Counted from the first letter of the stretch, positions 35,773-47,887 are shown. The stretch: 64,000 bases of DNA from Ceratorhiza oryzae-sativae (GCA_030998015.1 JARWMV010000235.1:992001-1056000), one strand, 5' to 3'. Notes: generated by a model not told the origin, from the sequence alone. Translations and numbers: made by a program.

Positions 35773-37738
35773 ATGATTATCAACACGCTTATCGCCTACA
35801 GCGTTCTGTTCTGTGCAGCGACATCGGGCATCGTGAACGCCGCGCCTTCTTCCATTCATTCAGAACCACAGTCCTTTATTGTCAAGCTCAAATCCGGGTG
35901 CGCTCCGCAAGCGCACCTCGCCAGCATCAAATCTCGACTGAGAGCCAAAGCCGGAATAGGCAAGGCCACTGTGTTCGACTCGAGGGTGTTTCGTGGATAT
36001 GCTGTCGAGCTCAGTCCCGCCGACCGAACTGCGCTAGCCAAGCTAGACGAGGTGGAGTATATCGAACCAGACGTGGAGATGTCTGTTGCTTCGGAACAAG
36101 TGCAAACCAACTCGCCTTGGGGGCTTCAAGCTATCACTCGGGAGGTCGGTCCACCGCATCTGGGTGGCTAAACCTTGGTGGTTCTGACCGTGGAGATAGA
36201 TTCCCTTCCCCAGCGCCACACCAAACTCTTCTGAGGGCTTGGCTTACGTATACGAAGTGGGTGCAGCCATTTATCCAGATTGATGTATGATGGACTGAAG
36301 TCGATCACGCTGTCGGAACAGTACGACTCGACCGCTGGCCAAGGTTTGGAATTCGCCTGATGATCGTGTCTGATCTGTCCTGATATAGTCTTCGGCCTAA
36401 AGGCGTTGACATTTATGTCTTGGACAGCGGGGTATATGCAAATCACACCGAACTCATTAACCGTGTGCAACGCGGTCCCGTTTTTGCTCGCTACACGACG
36501 GTGCGTATCGTTTATCCATCGGGTCGATGCGTTCTTGTTCTGATGGTCAATAGGCAGGGGACGTATTTGGCCATGGTGGGGGGGAATCTAGATCTCTTAT
36601 TGTTCAGTGCTGAGACTAATCCTTTCGGCGCCAACAGGAACGCATGTTGCAGGTTCGATTAACAATGTCTCTTCCAGGCTGTCGCGTTTTGCCTGAACGG
36701 ACCTAATTTCGATCTGCAGGAATAGCGGCGGGCACACGGTTTGGGGTCGCCAAGAAGGCGCGAGTTATTGATGTGAAAGTGATTACGGACACCGGCCGAG
36801 CATTTGCCTCTGATATGTGTGTTGTTCTATCCCTAGACGGCGTTTGAACGTGTTGCCCTAACCACCCCCTGTGTGTGTTTCGCAATTCTAGAATCCAAGG
36901 TCTCATCTGGGCGGTGTCAAATGTAAACACGACGGCGCGTCCATCCGTGTTCAATCTTAGCCTTGGAGGCGGCACAAGTACCGCACTAGATGACGCCGTG
37001 ACGGCTGTAAGCATTAAATGTTCTCGCCCTATCTGCCGACCTTTAATCCGCAATTCTCACTCCGCACGGTATCCCTGCTCGCCGGTAACTTTTTAACTTC
37101 TAGTCGGTGAACGCGGGCATACATGTGGTTGTCGCGGCGGGAAACGGAGCCGTTGATGCGGCGGGTTGGTCTCCTGCACGGGTACCAGGTGTAATTGCGG
37201 TTGGGAACGTCGGTATCGACGGCATTCGGGACAAATCATCCAATTATGGAGCGCCGATTGCGGTGTTCGCCCCCGGTGTCGTGAGTTGACTTGCCCGCGG
37301 TGCTAGTGGCTGATTTCATTTGGGATCGAACGTGGCGCAGAATATCACATCGGCAGGGATTAGTGGGCCAACTGCGATGCGGGTGGATACTGGGACGAGC
37401 ATGGCAGCGTGAGTGGTTACAAACTGGTGTGGCGCCCGGATCAAGCTGATCGATGGATTCACCAGACCCCACGCTGTAAGTACATGGTGCGTGTGCGAGA
37501 CCGAGTGCGGTGTCTGATGTCCAGATCGATGACAGGCCGGGCTGGTCGCGTATCTGCTTGCGTTCGAAGGCCCGCGCGCGACGGCTGAGATGAAAACTCG
37601 TATTCAGTCGCTTGCACTGGCGGGCGTGCTGAGAGAGATACGTAAGAGCCCATCCATTCCCGTTATGTGTTAATGAATCTTACGCCTGACACATCAGCCA
37701 ATGGGACGGCGAATTTGATGCTACGGAACTCGTTTTAA
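35773..37738 (+). CDS. Secreted subtilisin-like serine protease (proteinase K type, S8A)
   Basis: An extracellular endoprotease. ATG 35773 starts a signal peptide (MIINTLIAYSVLFCAATSGI, cleavage near VNA-AP). An inhibitor I9 propeptide follows (SFIVKLKSGCAPQAHLASIK, FRGYAVELSPADRTALAKLD, EVEYIEPDVEMSV). The catalytic domain has the triad in family context: Asp in VDIYVLDSGVYANHTEL, His in FGHGTHVAG (built across an intron near 36576-36638), and Ser in DTGTSMAAPHVAGLVAYLLA. The oxyanion Asn region reads GIHVVVAAGNGAVDAAG. About eight short introns are phase-compatible. One long interval (36150-36300) is not fully resolved but probably holds two introns. Ends ANLMLRNSF at TAA 37736-37738. All key residues are present. 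Confidence 0.9.
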
Positions 37739-38343
37739 ACTCGGTCATTCACGCGCTCTCGCATGTAACGCTTGAGAGAGAAAAATATCAATTAGGCTGT
37801 TTAGCACGCATTTGCATTTAGACTTTGCGCCCTGGCCGGATTTTCCGAGGCCGCCGGCTGGGCGTAAATTATACATCCGAGGCGAACCGGGCGCCGTGGC
37901 GCGAGTAGACTCTCGGATGGGGACCCGAGTGGGACTAGGCTCGAACCGGGCAGCGCGTGTGAGCGACGTCGAACATGGCGGCGGGAACGCAAGACTCGGT
38001 GGCGAGGGGGTATTTTGCAGGCTGATGGGAGAAGGCGGAGGGGGGGAAGGACGCGCGGGAGAACGACCCCGGCCGGGCTATTGTCCGAGCTGGGGCATAA
38101 GACGGCTGACCGAAGTTCGGACGGTGCGGCTCGGCCTGATCGCTCCAAACACGGGTCCAGCTCGCTCCTTTACCCCGTGCGCAGGCCTCAAATACGCCCG
38201 ACAGCAGCCCTGGGAGCAGCAACCCCCCTGCTTTCGTCATCCAAACGACGTGACGATATCAAGTCGACACCTACCCGTTCGGGATCCGCCATATATACCG
38301 CCACCCCCCTCGCTCGCTCGCCCGCCAGCGCCTCTGGTCCAAC
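37739..38343. other. GC-rich upstream region of cyclin paralogue 3
   Basis: Very GC- and CpG-rich. Long open frames on both strands (up to 312 codons at 37812-38750) overlap the cyclin in a different frame and have no domain, so I treat them as chance frames of GC-rich DNA. Confidence 0.5.
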
Positions 38344-39679
38344 ATGGCCTCGGTCTCTGCGCTGCCCTCTCCTGCCACCCGCGACCACAACCCCGCCGGG
38401 TCGCAGATGGCTGCTCGCCACTCGTCGTCGAGCCGCCTTTCCCGGTGGCAGCCATACTCCTTTATCGCCCCCAACTCGATACCCAACAAAAAGGCGTTGC
38501 CCTGTCTCGTCCGTCCTCGCCCAGCCCTATTGTCTGCGTCGTCGCCGGCCCTGCCAGCGAGCGAGTCTGTGCCCGTGCCCCCGCGGCCGGCGCTGTCGGC
38601 GCTGTCGGACCTCAAGCTGTCACACCTGTCCCAACCCGCCACCGCCCGGCAGCTGCCGGCCAGTTCTCAGCTCCCGACGCCCCTGACTTCGCCTCCCAGC
38701 GTACCTCCCACGCTGCTCCAACAGACCAGCTCCAACTATGTGCTTGGTGAGTGCAAACCATCCTTCCAAACGCGGGTTCTGATCGCCTGATACTGTCAAC
38801 AGAGCTGTCACTGGCCATTCTGGCTTCCGTCTATTTCCAGCCAGCATACCAGGCCCCATGCAGCGCCGTTACTCCGCCAAGCCAGGGAGCCACTCGTGTA
38901 TGCAGGTATGCAAGAGTTATTTATGCGCACGTTTATTGCAGCCCACTCATGCATTCATTCACAGCCCAACCATCAACCCAGACTCTGCACCATCGCCCAA
39001 GTCGACCATCCAGCCCACACCAGGCCGCCCGGCCGTCGACCACCCCATATCGTGCACCCCAAAAAGAACAGATCGCACCTCTCACGCCGCAGTCTCCGCG
39101 ATCCGAAAGACACATTCCCCCGCTCGCGCCCCTAGCCCCTGTTTCTGCGCCATCCGCATGCCTCCCACCTCGGCCACCGACCACAGAAGACAGCTGCGTC
39201 CTTCCATCCAGATCCGATTTGGCACGTCACTTGAACCTGCTCGGCGCCATCGGGTCCGGCACCTCTGCGTCGCAGCCAACGGCTGGCACCATGCGTTGGT
39301 TCCTAACCGAGCTGTTCAAGCGCGCGGCCATACCTGGGCTCATCATCCGTGTCGCAGCTGGATATGTTCTTCGGTGCCGCGCTGCCATCGCCCACGCTTT
39401 GCGCTCAGTTGCCGTCAGGCTCTATCTTCTACCAACCCCGCATGCCCACCAGAGCGCACCGCGCGCGAGCGTGTGCTGACGGACGCCCGTCGCGTGTTCC
39501 TTGCCGCGCTTGTACTAGCCTGCAAGTTTGTGTTTGACAAGCCGTATGACAATCGGTCATGGTCGTTGATCAGCGGACTAGGGAGCAAGGATATTGGGGA
39601 ATGTGAGCGGATCGTGGGCGGGGTGCTAGAATGGAGGCTGTGGATTGGAGCTGGTCGATCGCCTTCGCGTTCATCGTGA
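38344..39679 (+). CDS. Pho80/Pcl-type cyclin (paralogue 3), frame not fully continuous
   Basis: ATG 38344 gives MASVSALPSPATRDHNPAGS and a Ser/Pro-rich leader ending in SSNYVL. An intron at 38747-38802 (same place as in paralogues 1 and 2) leads to ELSLAILASVYFQPAYQAPC. A further intron is likely at about 38905-38962. The cyclin box reads MRWFLTELFKRAAIPGLIIR and VAAGYVLRCRAAIAHALRS, then, in another frame, ERVLTDARRVFLAALVLACK, SWSLISGLGSKDIGECERIV and GGVLEWRLWIGAG to the stop at 39679. The frame change at about 39,410-39,455 can be bridged by a 41- or 47-nt GT-AG intron, but both are shorter than usual and the donors are weak. This copy may therefore be decaying. Gene order resembles paralogue 2 most. 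Confidence 0.68.
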
Positions 39680-41821
39680 CGTGTTGATTCGTGCGGGGCA
39701 ATCCGTTTGGACCATGTGAGACTTTTTTCTATTCTCTTTTCCCTTTGACCGCTCCATATGTGCTATGCGTTATGCTCGAACTTTTTTCAACCTATAGGTG
39801 TACATGTATTTGTTCTGTCCATTTCCACTCTGTTCCCATTTGTACCATTACCATCTGCATCTGCATTGCTACATATTTATGACGGCGCATATATACCCGC
39901 AATATCATGGGGCAACTTGGTTTCCATCACACCATCACGGCCCAATCTGAATATCCCGGTTTATCACCCCAACCTACACCCAGCAGCCTGATGGGTCTGA
40001 GCACCTCGGCGCCCGTGAAAAGTGCCAATCGCGCGCGCGCGCTCGGAGATTTGCGACCCACTCGGGGATCAGGGTTAGACGGGGCCCGGCTCAGGCTGTC
40101 AAACTAAACCGGTCGATGAAATCATGTGGGATTCATCTGCCAATCCGTCATTTAGAGCGTTCGTCCTAGCACATAATGTGCCTTGACCGTCCGCTTGACG
40201 GACTTAACTGAGAGATCCACGGGCTGGTCCGGCTGTGCCTCGGAATAGACGCGTAAAATAACAAGAAGAAGAAGGAAGAAGAAAAAAAAAAAAACAGCCC
40301 GCCCATGTGCGGGGGGCAGGCGCAATGGAACTTTTTTCACCTCCACACGAAGTAAGCCAAGATCGTTGATCAAGCGAAACGCGCATGGTCGTCGGCCTTG
40401 TGGGGGTTCTGAGCTTCCTGCGCAACTGGGCCATCAACCAGGCGGCCGAAGATCAACGGTTTCATTCCAGCGCGCCACGCCCTCCCCCCCTCCCCTTCCC
40501 CTTCCCCTTGGCACCGTGTGAAGAATCAGAGGGAAAGAGGTCTAATAGCCGCGATTAGGCTGCTAAAATGTATTTCCTTCGGATATTTCGTGATTCACTG
40601 CCGTTGGCTGATTTCATATGATTTACGGGAACATGCAGCCTGTTTAGGCATATGCGCCAGGTGGAAGAATAGGGGCTCCATTGCATTGCAACATTGGTCG
40701 CGGCAGGGACGGTTACGTAGAGTGCCCGATCCCGATTCGGCCATTCTGTGTTGGGACCTCGGGTGCCGGTTCATTGGAATATGATTATAAGGTCTGGTAT
40801 TGTAATGCGCTGCCTAGAATTGAAACAATCTCGTGTATGTGTGTATGTAAATACCCTCCACATGCTGCGCGCTTCGTTCGATCTTGGGGGATTGTAGGCT
40901 AGGGCGTCTGATCTGACTCGGCTAGCAGTGGTCATTAAAAGAGTGCAATCGCATTGGCGCCACAATACGTGACGTGCAGTTAGTCATGCCCACGGCGGTG
41001 GCGGTCCGGAAGACTGCTAAATTGGGGGTCAAGTCTGGGTTCGTATTTGTTAGCAAGTTGCCCTCATGGCAAGGCTGGCTGTCAGAATTCGTGGGATAAT
41101 GATTCAGTCTGCCGTTTCTTTAGGTCGACGTATTCAACGCCCAAAAGGAAGCGATGAAGATAACCTTGATTCACATGGGGGAATGGGTGACAGCTTGCTC
41201 CTTGGTCCGTGAACTATGACGGCGAAGCATATTGGTCAGCCGGGAAGGAATAAAACCGTGCATTCTCACCTTTTTTTTTTTTATTCCCGGGTCTCGGTTG
41301 ACGTTTGCTCGAATCACTCTCCTGGAATAGACACTTGGAATTGAGTTTAGTTGTGGGGACGCCTAGGGTTAGTGCCTCATCTCTGCCTGCTGTGAATTCA
41401 TGCATTTGCCAGGGCTCTGGCCGTTTCTCGGCTCGCGAAGCAACTCGTGCTTGGTTCTTTTATACTCATGGCGCTAGTGTAGGAACATCAGCGTGTATAT
41501 GCGCGTTCAGGGTAATTCGTCATGTGGCTGATAGGGGTCTCTAAAGGCAGACTCTGATGATCTTGACGCATAGACCAAGTTTCAGATAGCCAAGTTCGAT
41601 CGAATGCGAAAAACAAACTGTGCGTTGTCTCGCTCTTCGTGCCGATTATGGCTTGTAAACATTGTTTCCGAAACACGGCCAGCGCTCCTAAAGTCTCCGT
41701 TCTGGGCAACGGCTCACGACACATACAGCAAATTCATTCATTAATTCATGAGGGAACACTGGAATCTATCGTAGCACGGGATCAAGTACAACAGATTCTA
41801 AACATAAGCTTTCGCCCCCAG
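39680..41821. other. Gene-free interval of 2.1 kb
   Basis: Contains a GA/A-rich run (40261-40297), C-rich tract (40486-40510) and a T run (41271-41282). No coding signal on either strand. Confidence 0.5.
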
Positions 41822-42761
41822 TTAGGTCGCCGCGGTCTGAACTGCGTTCACGAAGCTCGACCAATACGAAGGGAACGAATCGTAAGGATCCCCGCCCCCA
41901 GCCTGGACGTCGTCGGTGATGTAAATGGCACCAAGCTTGTCCGTAGCGATGATCTGATTGATAGTGCTCGTAGGCAAGGTGGATCCGCTGTCGTGTAGAA
42001 TCACAGCCTGCTTGGAAGCAGGGGACGAACTGCTGATCGTGTAGCGGCTGGGGCTGTAGAACACGCTGCTGAGCTCCGAGTGTGACCTGTCAATCAGGCG
42101 AGAGCTAACCTGAACGTGTTAAAGTAATCTTCTACCGTGACAATCAAGTTTGCAAAGTTGTAATATCCAGGAGCACTACCGGATGTACCAGGGTTGAGCA
42201 CAATCTGTGGAACAGGGTTAGTTGTGTAACGTCATCAAGTCTGACATACGTTTACTTACGAGTGGATTGGTTATCTGGGATGCCGCGTAGGTTGCATATC
42301 CTTGGTACTGACTTACGAGAGTGCTTCCGGTCGCGGCTTCGTCGAAAAAGATGCCATCCGGACGATATGCAGATCCCCAATGACCGTATGTGTACACATC
42401 ATTTTGAACGTCGGACGATGGTCGGTTTCCATCGTCGGTTGACACATAGCCAATGACCTTGGAATTGGGATTCGACGAGGGCCGGAGCTGAGCGATACAT
42501 GCTTGGTAATTGGCGTCAGGCTGAGTGTTGTAAGTGCCTGGGCCGTTGCTGGGGTTGACAATCCAGTAGAAGGGTAGCGTGGTATGCGTCGAAACACTGT
42601 CACGTGTAAAGGGATAGATAAGTGTAAAACAGCCTTGGGTCATTCGGTAGATGCGGGGCTTACGCGGAGATAGCATTCGACCAGTCAGCGCAGTTGTCTC
42701 CTGGATACATGTACAGGGGGGCAATAATTCCCGAGGCGAGTATGGTGCGAGGAATCAACAT
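41822..42761 (-). CDS. Spherulin-4-like (spherulation-specific family 4) protein
   Basis: This family is often secreted or wall-associated; its biochemical role is not settled. Blocks in order: GIIAPLYMYPGDNCADWSNA, TTLPFYWIVNPSNGPG, CIAQLRPSSNPNSKVIGYVS, HWGSAYRPDGIFFDEAATGS, YQGYATYAASQITNPL, IVLNPGTSGSAPGYYNFANL, IVTVEDYFNTF, KQAVILHDSGSTLPTSTINQ and LGAIYITDDVQAGGGDPYDS. Start ATG 42759-42761 (MLIPRTILASG); a hydrophobic but weak secretion signal. Two introns are normal in size. A third junction between YFNTF and SHSELSSVFYSPSRY needs removal of only 23 nt (42087-42109), bounded by GT and AG, which is either an exceptionally short intron or an indel. Confidence 0.85.
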
Positions 42762-44049
42762 GTTGAGTGAAGCTGAGTGATGAATATACAATCGGGAGAG
42801 CAGGTGAAAGCTGTTGGGCTGTTGGAGTGTCTCTCGTGTCGTATAGTCCATTTTATAGGTGCATGAGTATGCGCGCTATTTCGAAGTGCGGTAACGGATA
42901 GTAGTGCGCCGCCGCGGGACGCATTCACCGGCAGATAGGCATACCAATGTGTGTGCGTGTAGGAGGCCAGCTGACCACCGGGCCTCTTCTATTTGTTGAT
43001 CGCACATTCTATAGCCGTGTCGGAAAGCCTGAATTAGCACGAAGGTGAGCGTGGCATCATGATGGAGGCATTTAGGTCGATATGAACTTGATCCTGACCG
43101 GGTAGTTGTCCCTAAAATGGGTACACATTTTTACGCTTGGGAGAATCCACGTACTCATGGTTCTGATCTACCGAGAGCGGAGTTGATAGGGCACATCAAA
43201 GAAGATTTTTGAGCGTCTCTCTTCACGCACGGCATTGTTCTTGTGAGAGATATCAATCGGAAAATTTTGAAAATTTTGAAAATAAAGGGCTATAATGTTG
43301 ATTTGCGGCTATATGCGCTTGGGTACCCAGTTAGTTGGTGGATTGGAAATAGTAAGCCCAACTAGGGTCAATATAGACCCCGAAGCAAAACAGACAACGT
43401 TGTAGATGACTTCCACCCCAGTGCACGCCATGGTTTTAATTTAGGAGTTACTTGATTTCAATGTACCAGGGAATGTAAGGTCGCCCATATCCAAGAATCG
43501 CGACATTAACAACAGGGTGAATTCGTTATCACCCCTCTTGGTGAGATATAATGCCCCAAATATTAGTCAAACCTTATTACGGTTCTAATGATGCTCCCAA
43601 TCAAATATTATCCTGTCAGAGTGATGAGATTTAAGGTTTCAATGTAATGATTGGAATCTACACGTGTGTAATTCACCGTTCCTGTGCATTGCTTATCAAC
43701 GCCGGAAATTTCTACCAGCAACATGAATGGTTTGGTCAGAAGACTGCATGACTTGACTTGTGTGAGCGTACCAATGGTCGTCATAAATGTGTCGGTCATT
43801 GCTGGCGGACAGCATTCTCCTCTTGGGGGTCAGACGCCCACTGAGCCGACTGCGACTGCCAGTTCGAGGAGTTGCGATGTAAGCTCGGGTGGGGCTCGCC
43901 GATATGATGACCGATATGTGTGCTCTGGGCTTTCGGGTTGTCTTGACGCTTGGCCATGGCTGAAAGGGGGATTGGTTGGTTAAAAAGAACCAGACGGAGG
44001 ACGGTATTTTACCAGCAAGACGCTACTCCTGTCACTAAACTTCATACCT
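42762..44049. other. Gene-free interval of 1.3 kb
   Basis: Divergent region between the spherulin-4-like and reductase genes. AT-rich patch near 43260. No coding signal. Confidence 0.5.
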
Positions 44050-45384
44050 ATGTCCACCACAAAAGTCCTTCTCACTGGCGGAAATGGCTTTATCGCCATC
44101 AACATCATTGTTTCGCTCCTACAGCGCGGCTACAGCGTCACCACGACCGTTCGGTCCGAAAGCAAATCTACATACTTACGACAAAAATTCTCGGAGGCTG
44201 TTGGTGAAGAGAGGCTGAAATTCCTAATCGTTGAGGACATCACTTTACCTGGGGCATTCGACAAAGCTCTAATGGGCGATTCGTTCGATGCCGTGATACA
44301 CACAAGTAGCCCGGTAACCTTCGAAGCGTACGTTATGTTCTTCAACTGTTTCAAATGATGGATCAGATAACATTGGTTGAAGTCACGACGTGAAAAAGGA
44401 TATTCTTCTCCCAGCTATCCAAGGCACAACCGAGTTGCTGAAGTCGACTAAGGCGTATGGTCATACCGTCAAGCGGGTTGTGGTAACCTCCTCCATTGTA
44501 GCTATAGTTGATCTCAGTAAAGGGAATCGTCCCGGGTATGCGTACAGCGAAAAGGATTGGAATCCGGTGAGCTTAGTCCATATATTGTTCGCCTGAACTC
44601 AATGCTATTTGTTTGCTGATACCAAAATCTAGTTGACATTCGAACAATCTCAGCAAAATGCGCATTTTGGCTACGCTGGTTCTAAGATTTATGCCGAAAA
44701 GGCAGCATGGGAGTTTATTGATATCGAGAAGCCTCAGTTTGATCTGGTTACTATTTGTCCCCCTATGGTTTGTGTATCCATCCCGTTCCACTTTCTACTC
44801 AGAGCTGATATATATATCCTAGGTTTACGGGCCCGCTTTCCAGGAGGTGACGTCTATGTCTAACCTCAATCTTACGAGCAAGAAATTTTATTCAATTTTC
44901 AACGGCGAAGCCAAACAGCCTACCAACGATATATTCTGGCAATGGGCTGATGTGAGGGATGTAGCTGAAGCACATGTTGCCGCCATTGTCAGTATGAGAA
45001 AGATTATATATTCACTGATCACAACCGCTAATGAAAAAAACACAGGAGAAGCCTGATGCGAGTGGACAGCGCTTTTTCATCACTGCAGGAGAGTTTAACA
45101 TCGCACAAGTGGTTGATTATATTTGGAGATATTTCCCTGAGCGAGCATTGGCTAAGGGTATACCCAAAGGTGAGCCCGAAATGCTCATCAATATTCCTTT
45201 ATCTAACAAGTTATCTCCTTCAGCTACGTCAAGCATGGGGTATCCAGAGGCTGGATACTATACAGGCAACAATGCTGCATCAAAACGGGTGCTTGGGATA
45301 CAATATAGGTTGTTTGAAGAGATGCTGAAAGATCAGCTTGATCAGTATGTGGCATTGGAGAAACAGTTTGAAGTCCAAGCATAA
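44050..45384 (+). CDS. NAD(P)-dependent epimerase/reductase-like protein (Gre2/dihydroflavonol-reductase type)
   Basis: An extended short-chain dehydrogenase that probably reduces aldehydes or ketones. Start ATG 44050: STTKVLLTGGNGFIAINIIV carries the GxxGxxA nucleotide-binding motif. Further blocks: SYSVTTTVRSESK-like cofactor loop, SFDAVIHTSSPVTFEAHDVK, RVVVTSSIVAIVDLS (catalytic Ser region), HFGYAGSKIYAEKAAWEFID (Tyr-x-x-x-Lys), TICPPMVYGPAFQEV, WQWADVRDVAEAHVAAI, QRFFITAGEFNIAQVVDYIW and KRVLGIQYRLFEEMLKDQLD. Five short introns join in phase (for example GTACGT donor near 44328). It ends EKQFEVQA at TAA 45382-45384. The substrate is unknown. This is the last host gene before the transposon block. 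Confidence 0.88.
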
Positions 45385-45803
45385 GTGCCTTGTGGAACTA
45401 TAAATGTAGGCCTCGTGAATACAATTGTCCACAATGAGCCCTAGTTATGGGTCCAAACCAGATGTTTCTAGTCATAAACTTCAATATTAGTCAATTTGGT
45501 TAGACAAACACAAGCTTAATGAGGTAAAATAATGATTATATGCATGGGTAACCCTGCCTTGGTGTTAGACTCAAGGTGAGAGACATTATGTGCTGAGGAA
45601 ATTGGCAGTGTTGAGAGGCATCAAGACAGTGTGGGAGGTTGGATGGATGGTGAACAAGGCCAAAAGGAGTTCAGATGGATGATAAGAGATTGAAACTGGT
45701 GTTGAATACAATGATGTACAAGTGTTGCATAAGGTGAGTATATAACATAGACCATAGGACAAATACCATATCAAATATTGGGCCATGAATGTACAAGCAA
45801 GTG

Positions 45804-46069
45804 TGTCATGGCCTAGACCATGAGCATGGATTTATTCTGATTTTATATGATTTTATATTATCTCTATTTTTCTACTTTCTGGACAAGTCCTGTTTATTCA
45901 GATATATGCATAGAATCCCTTCTACCTGAGTTGGTCACCAAGCCACCTAGTTCCTGCCTGGGCCTCTTTAGGTCAAGTACAGCTCTCATAACCTCCTGTG
46001 TGTCATTGCAACCATCCCCTTCACTGCATGTCCCACCTCTAGGCATTGTGGTTTGACCTCAGGCCATCT
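45804..46069 (+). repeat. Truncated LTR of the 510-bp family
   Basis: Begins TGTCATGGCCTAGACCATGA like the intact solo LTR at 47378. It keeps GACAAGTCCTGTTTATTCAG and then jumps to the distal part (TCTACCTGAGTTGGTCACCA). It has an internal deletion, low CpG and no target duplication. Confidence 0.8.
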
Positions 46070-46500
46070 TGTGATATATGTGGAGAATATGTAGGAAACT
46101 ACTGACTTAGTAGTCAAGCATCATTGCACAACCCTGTAGTAATATTCCTATATTTTTCCCTATTTTCTGGTTATGCATATATCCACTCAAAAACAGTTGG
46201 ATTACAGTCTTGCTTGTACTTGTTCCCACTGCAGCAAGCCACAGAACACAGCTGTGGAGTCTGCACAGTCCACAGCATATGCAGTCCAAGTGTAGCTTGC
46301 AGTTACTGCAATGTGCAGCAGTCCATAGTCACTGTGCACACAGTCTGCAGCAACTGTGCAGCAGTCTGTAGTCACTGTGCAGCAGCATGTAGACCCTGTA
46401 TTTGTTGTCCCCAAAATGTATATAAGGAGGGCCTCCCAGGCTGTTGAATATCATCCTTTCCTTCCCTTCATACCTTCATCTCTTATACACTTTGCCTAAG
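46070..46500 (+). repeat. LTR-like repeat, inverted partner at 62.2-62.4 kb
   Basis: From TGTGATATATGTGGAG onwards the first ~190 bp match the reverse complement of 62240-62420 (shared TGTAGGAAACTACT, GTAGTCAAGCATCATTGCAC, CACTGCAGCAAGCCACAG). A TATAAGGAGGGCC TATA-like box near 46420 suggests an LTR promoter. Family unknown. Confidence 0.6.
46313..46400. repeat. Degenerate 21-bp minisatellite
   Basis: Four imperfect units of about 21 bp, GTGCAGCAGTCYRTAGTCACT-like, inside the LTR-like repeat. Probably grown by slippage within the old element. Confidence 0.7.
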
Positions 46501-46899
46501 CAAGCCAGAGACATTGTTGAGCACTGCTCCAACTATGTTGAGCTCAGCTCCATCATTAGCCTGTGCAGTTAGCTACTCCACATGTACTCCCATAGTGACT
46601 GCCATACACAAGTTTGCCAGTCTGTGTCACTAGGCCCAGTAAGTCCCAACATAGACCAGGTAGCCCAGCCATAGCATGCAAGATCTGCAAGACCAAAATG
46701 TAAGTGAGGCAAGTGCTTCAGAGATACTCCTGCACCATACAACTCATAGGACTATACAACAGATGTACTGTCAGTGGCAACAAGTCAAGTGACAGCATGG
46801 ATGCCTTAGATCACAAAGGCAGAGCCCAGGAATGACTTGGTGGCAATGATGAGAGAGGTAAGGGTGACAACAACACATTGCAAGGCAGTGGGCAGAAAG

Positions 46900-47224
46900 A
46901 GAATGAGACTTGTATTTGATGAGGAGGTCAAGTTTGTGAGGAAACCTTGTCAAACTTGACCTAGTTTATATACAATCTTCAAGCCACATCAAAACAAACA
47001 CAACTATACTACAAGTCACATTGCTAAGCAATAGAAGCTGCTGTGGTGTTGTGGAATTTCACATCAAAGTTGAAATACATCTTCAGTAAGCAATCTGGAA
47101 CATTCCATGAGTCACATGATACAGTTGTCCCATAAAAGGAAGGTGTGTTTTGAAAATGTTCTTAAAAATCATAATAAATCAAGAAAATATTATATGTTGG
47201 ATATATGCATGTCAGGTTGTGACA
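46900..47224 (+). repeat. Old, CpG-free copy of the 377-bp LTR
   Basis: Aligns with the retrotransposon LTR (TTTCACATCA, GTTGAAATACATCT, GAGTCACATGA, TAAATCAAGAAAATATTAT, end TTGTGACA at 47224), but nearly every former CpG reads TpG or CpA. The left end is not definable. Confidence 0.8.
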
Positions 47225-47377
47225 CATGCACCAGTAGACATCTTGTATAAGGAAACCATCCACAATTATGATAGTAGAGCCAGGAACAGAACTTGCACCC
47301 ATTGTGCCTTTAATTAGGCTCACAACAGCTACTTGTTATGTATACTCATTACTCACAGCCAATGACTATGCAGTAGT

Positions 47378-47887
47378 TGTCATGGCCTAGACCATGAGCA
47401 CGATTTTATTATGAATTTTCTCTATTTTATAACTTCCTTTTTATGATGTTTTGGACAAGTCCCGTTTATTCAGATATATGCAGTTTATTTACCTTCATGT
47501 CATGTGACCTTGTTGTTGTTGACTCAATGTTTGGTGTTACCGGAATGTCCTGTAGTGACGTGGCACTGATAGCTTCTTATTGGTCCTGGTATTTGATTTG
47601 TACTGCCTCGGCCATGAATATATAAGGGAGAGTCTGAGAGCCTTAAGCCTCAGAATTCGACCTCCTGTCGTATCCCTTCTACTACCTGTGTGACTTACCA
47701 GTCCATAGTCCCTGCCCAGTCCTCTTGAGGACAAGTGCACTTACTACCCTACCTCCTTGTGTCTTATCGCACTTTCACTGCATGTCCCACCTTAGACGTT
47801 GTCAGTAAAGCCTCCGGCATCGCTGCCCATAGGCTTGTCATCACCACTTAGGTGTTTGACTTTACGGTTCAGGTCGTAGCTCTGACA
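47378..47887 (+). mobile_element. Solo LTR, 510 bp, target duplication GTAGT
   Basis: Starts TGTCATGGCCTAG and ends GCTCTGACA (TG...CA). Flanked by GTAGT at 47373-47377 and GTAGT at 47888-47892. A TATATAAGGGAGAGTC promoter box lies in the middle. It keeps CpG sites that other copies have lost, so it is the youngest copy of this family here. Confidence 0.92.

Noticed and set aside
37812..38750. 312-codon frame and its antisense frames
   Set aside because: GC-rich DNA leaves many frames open by chance; the cyclin leader in another frame explains the right part.
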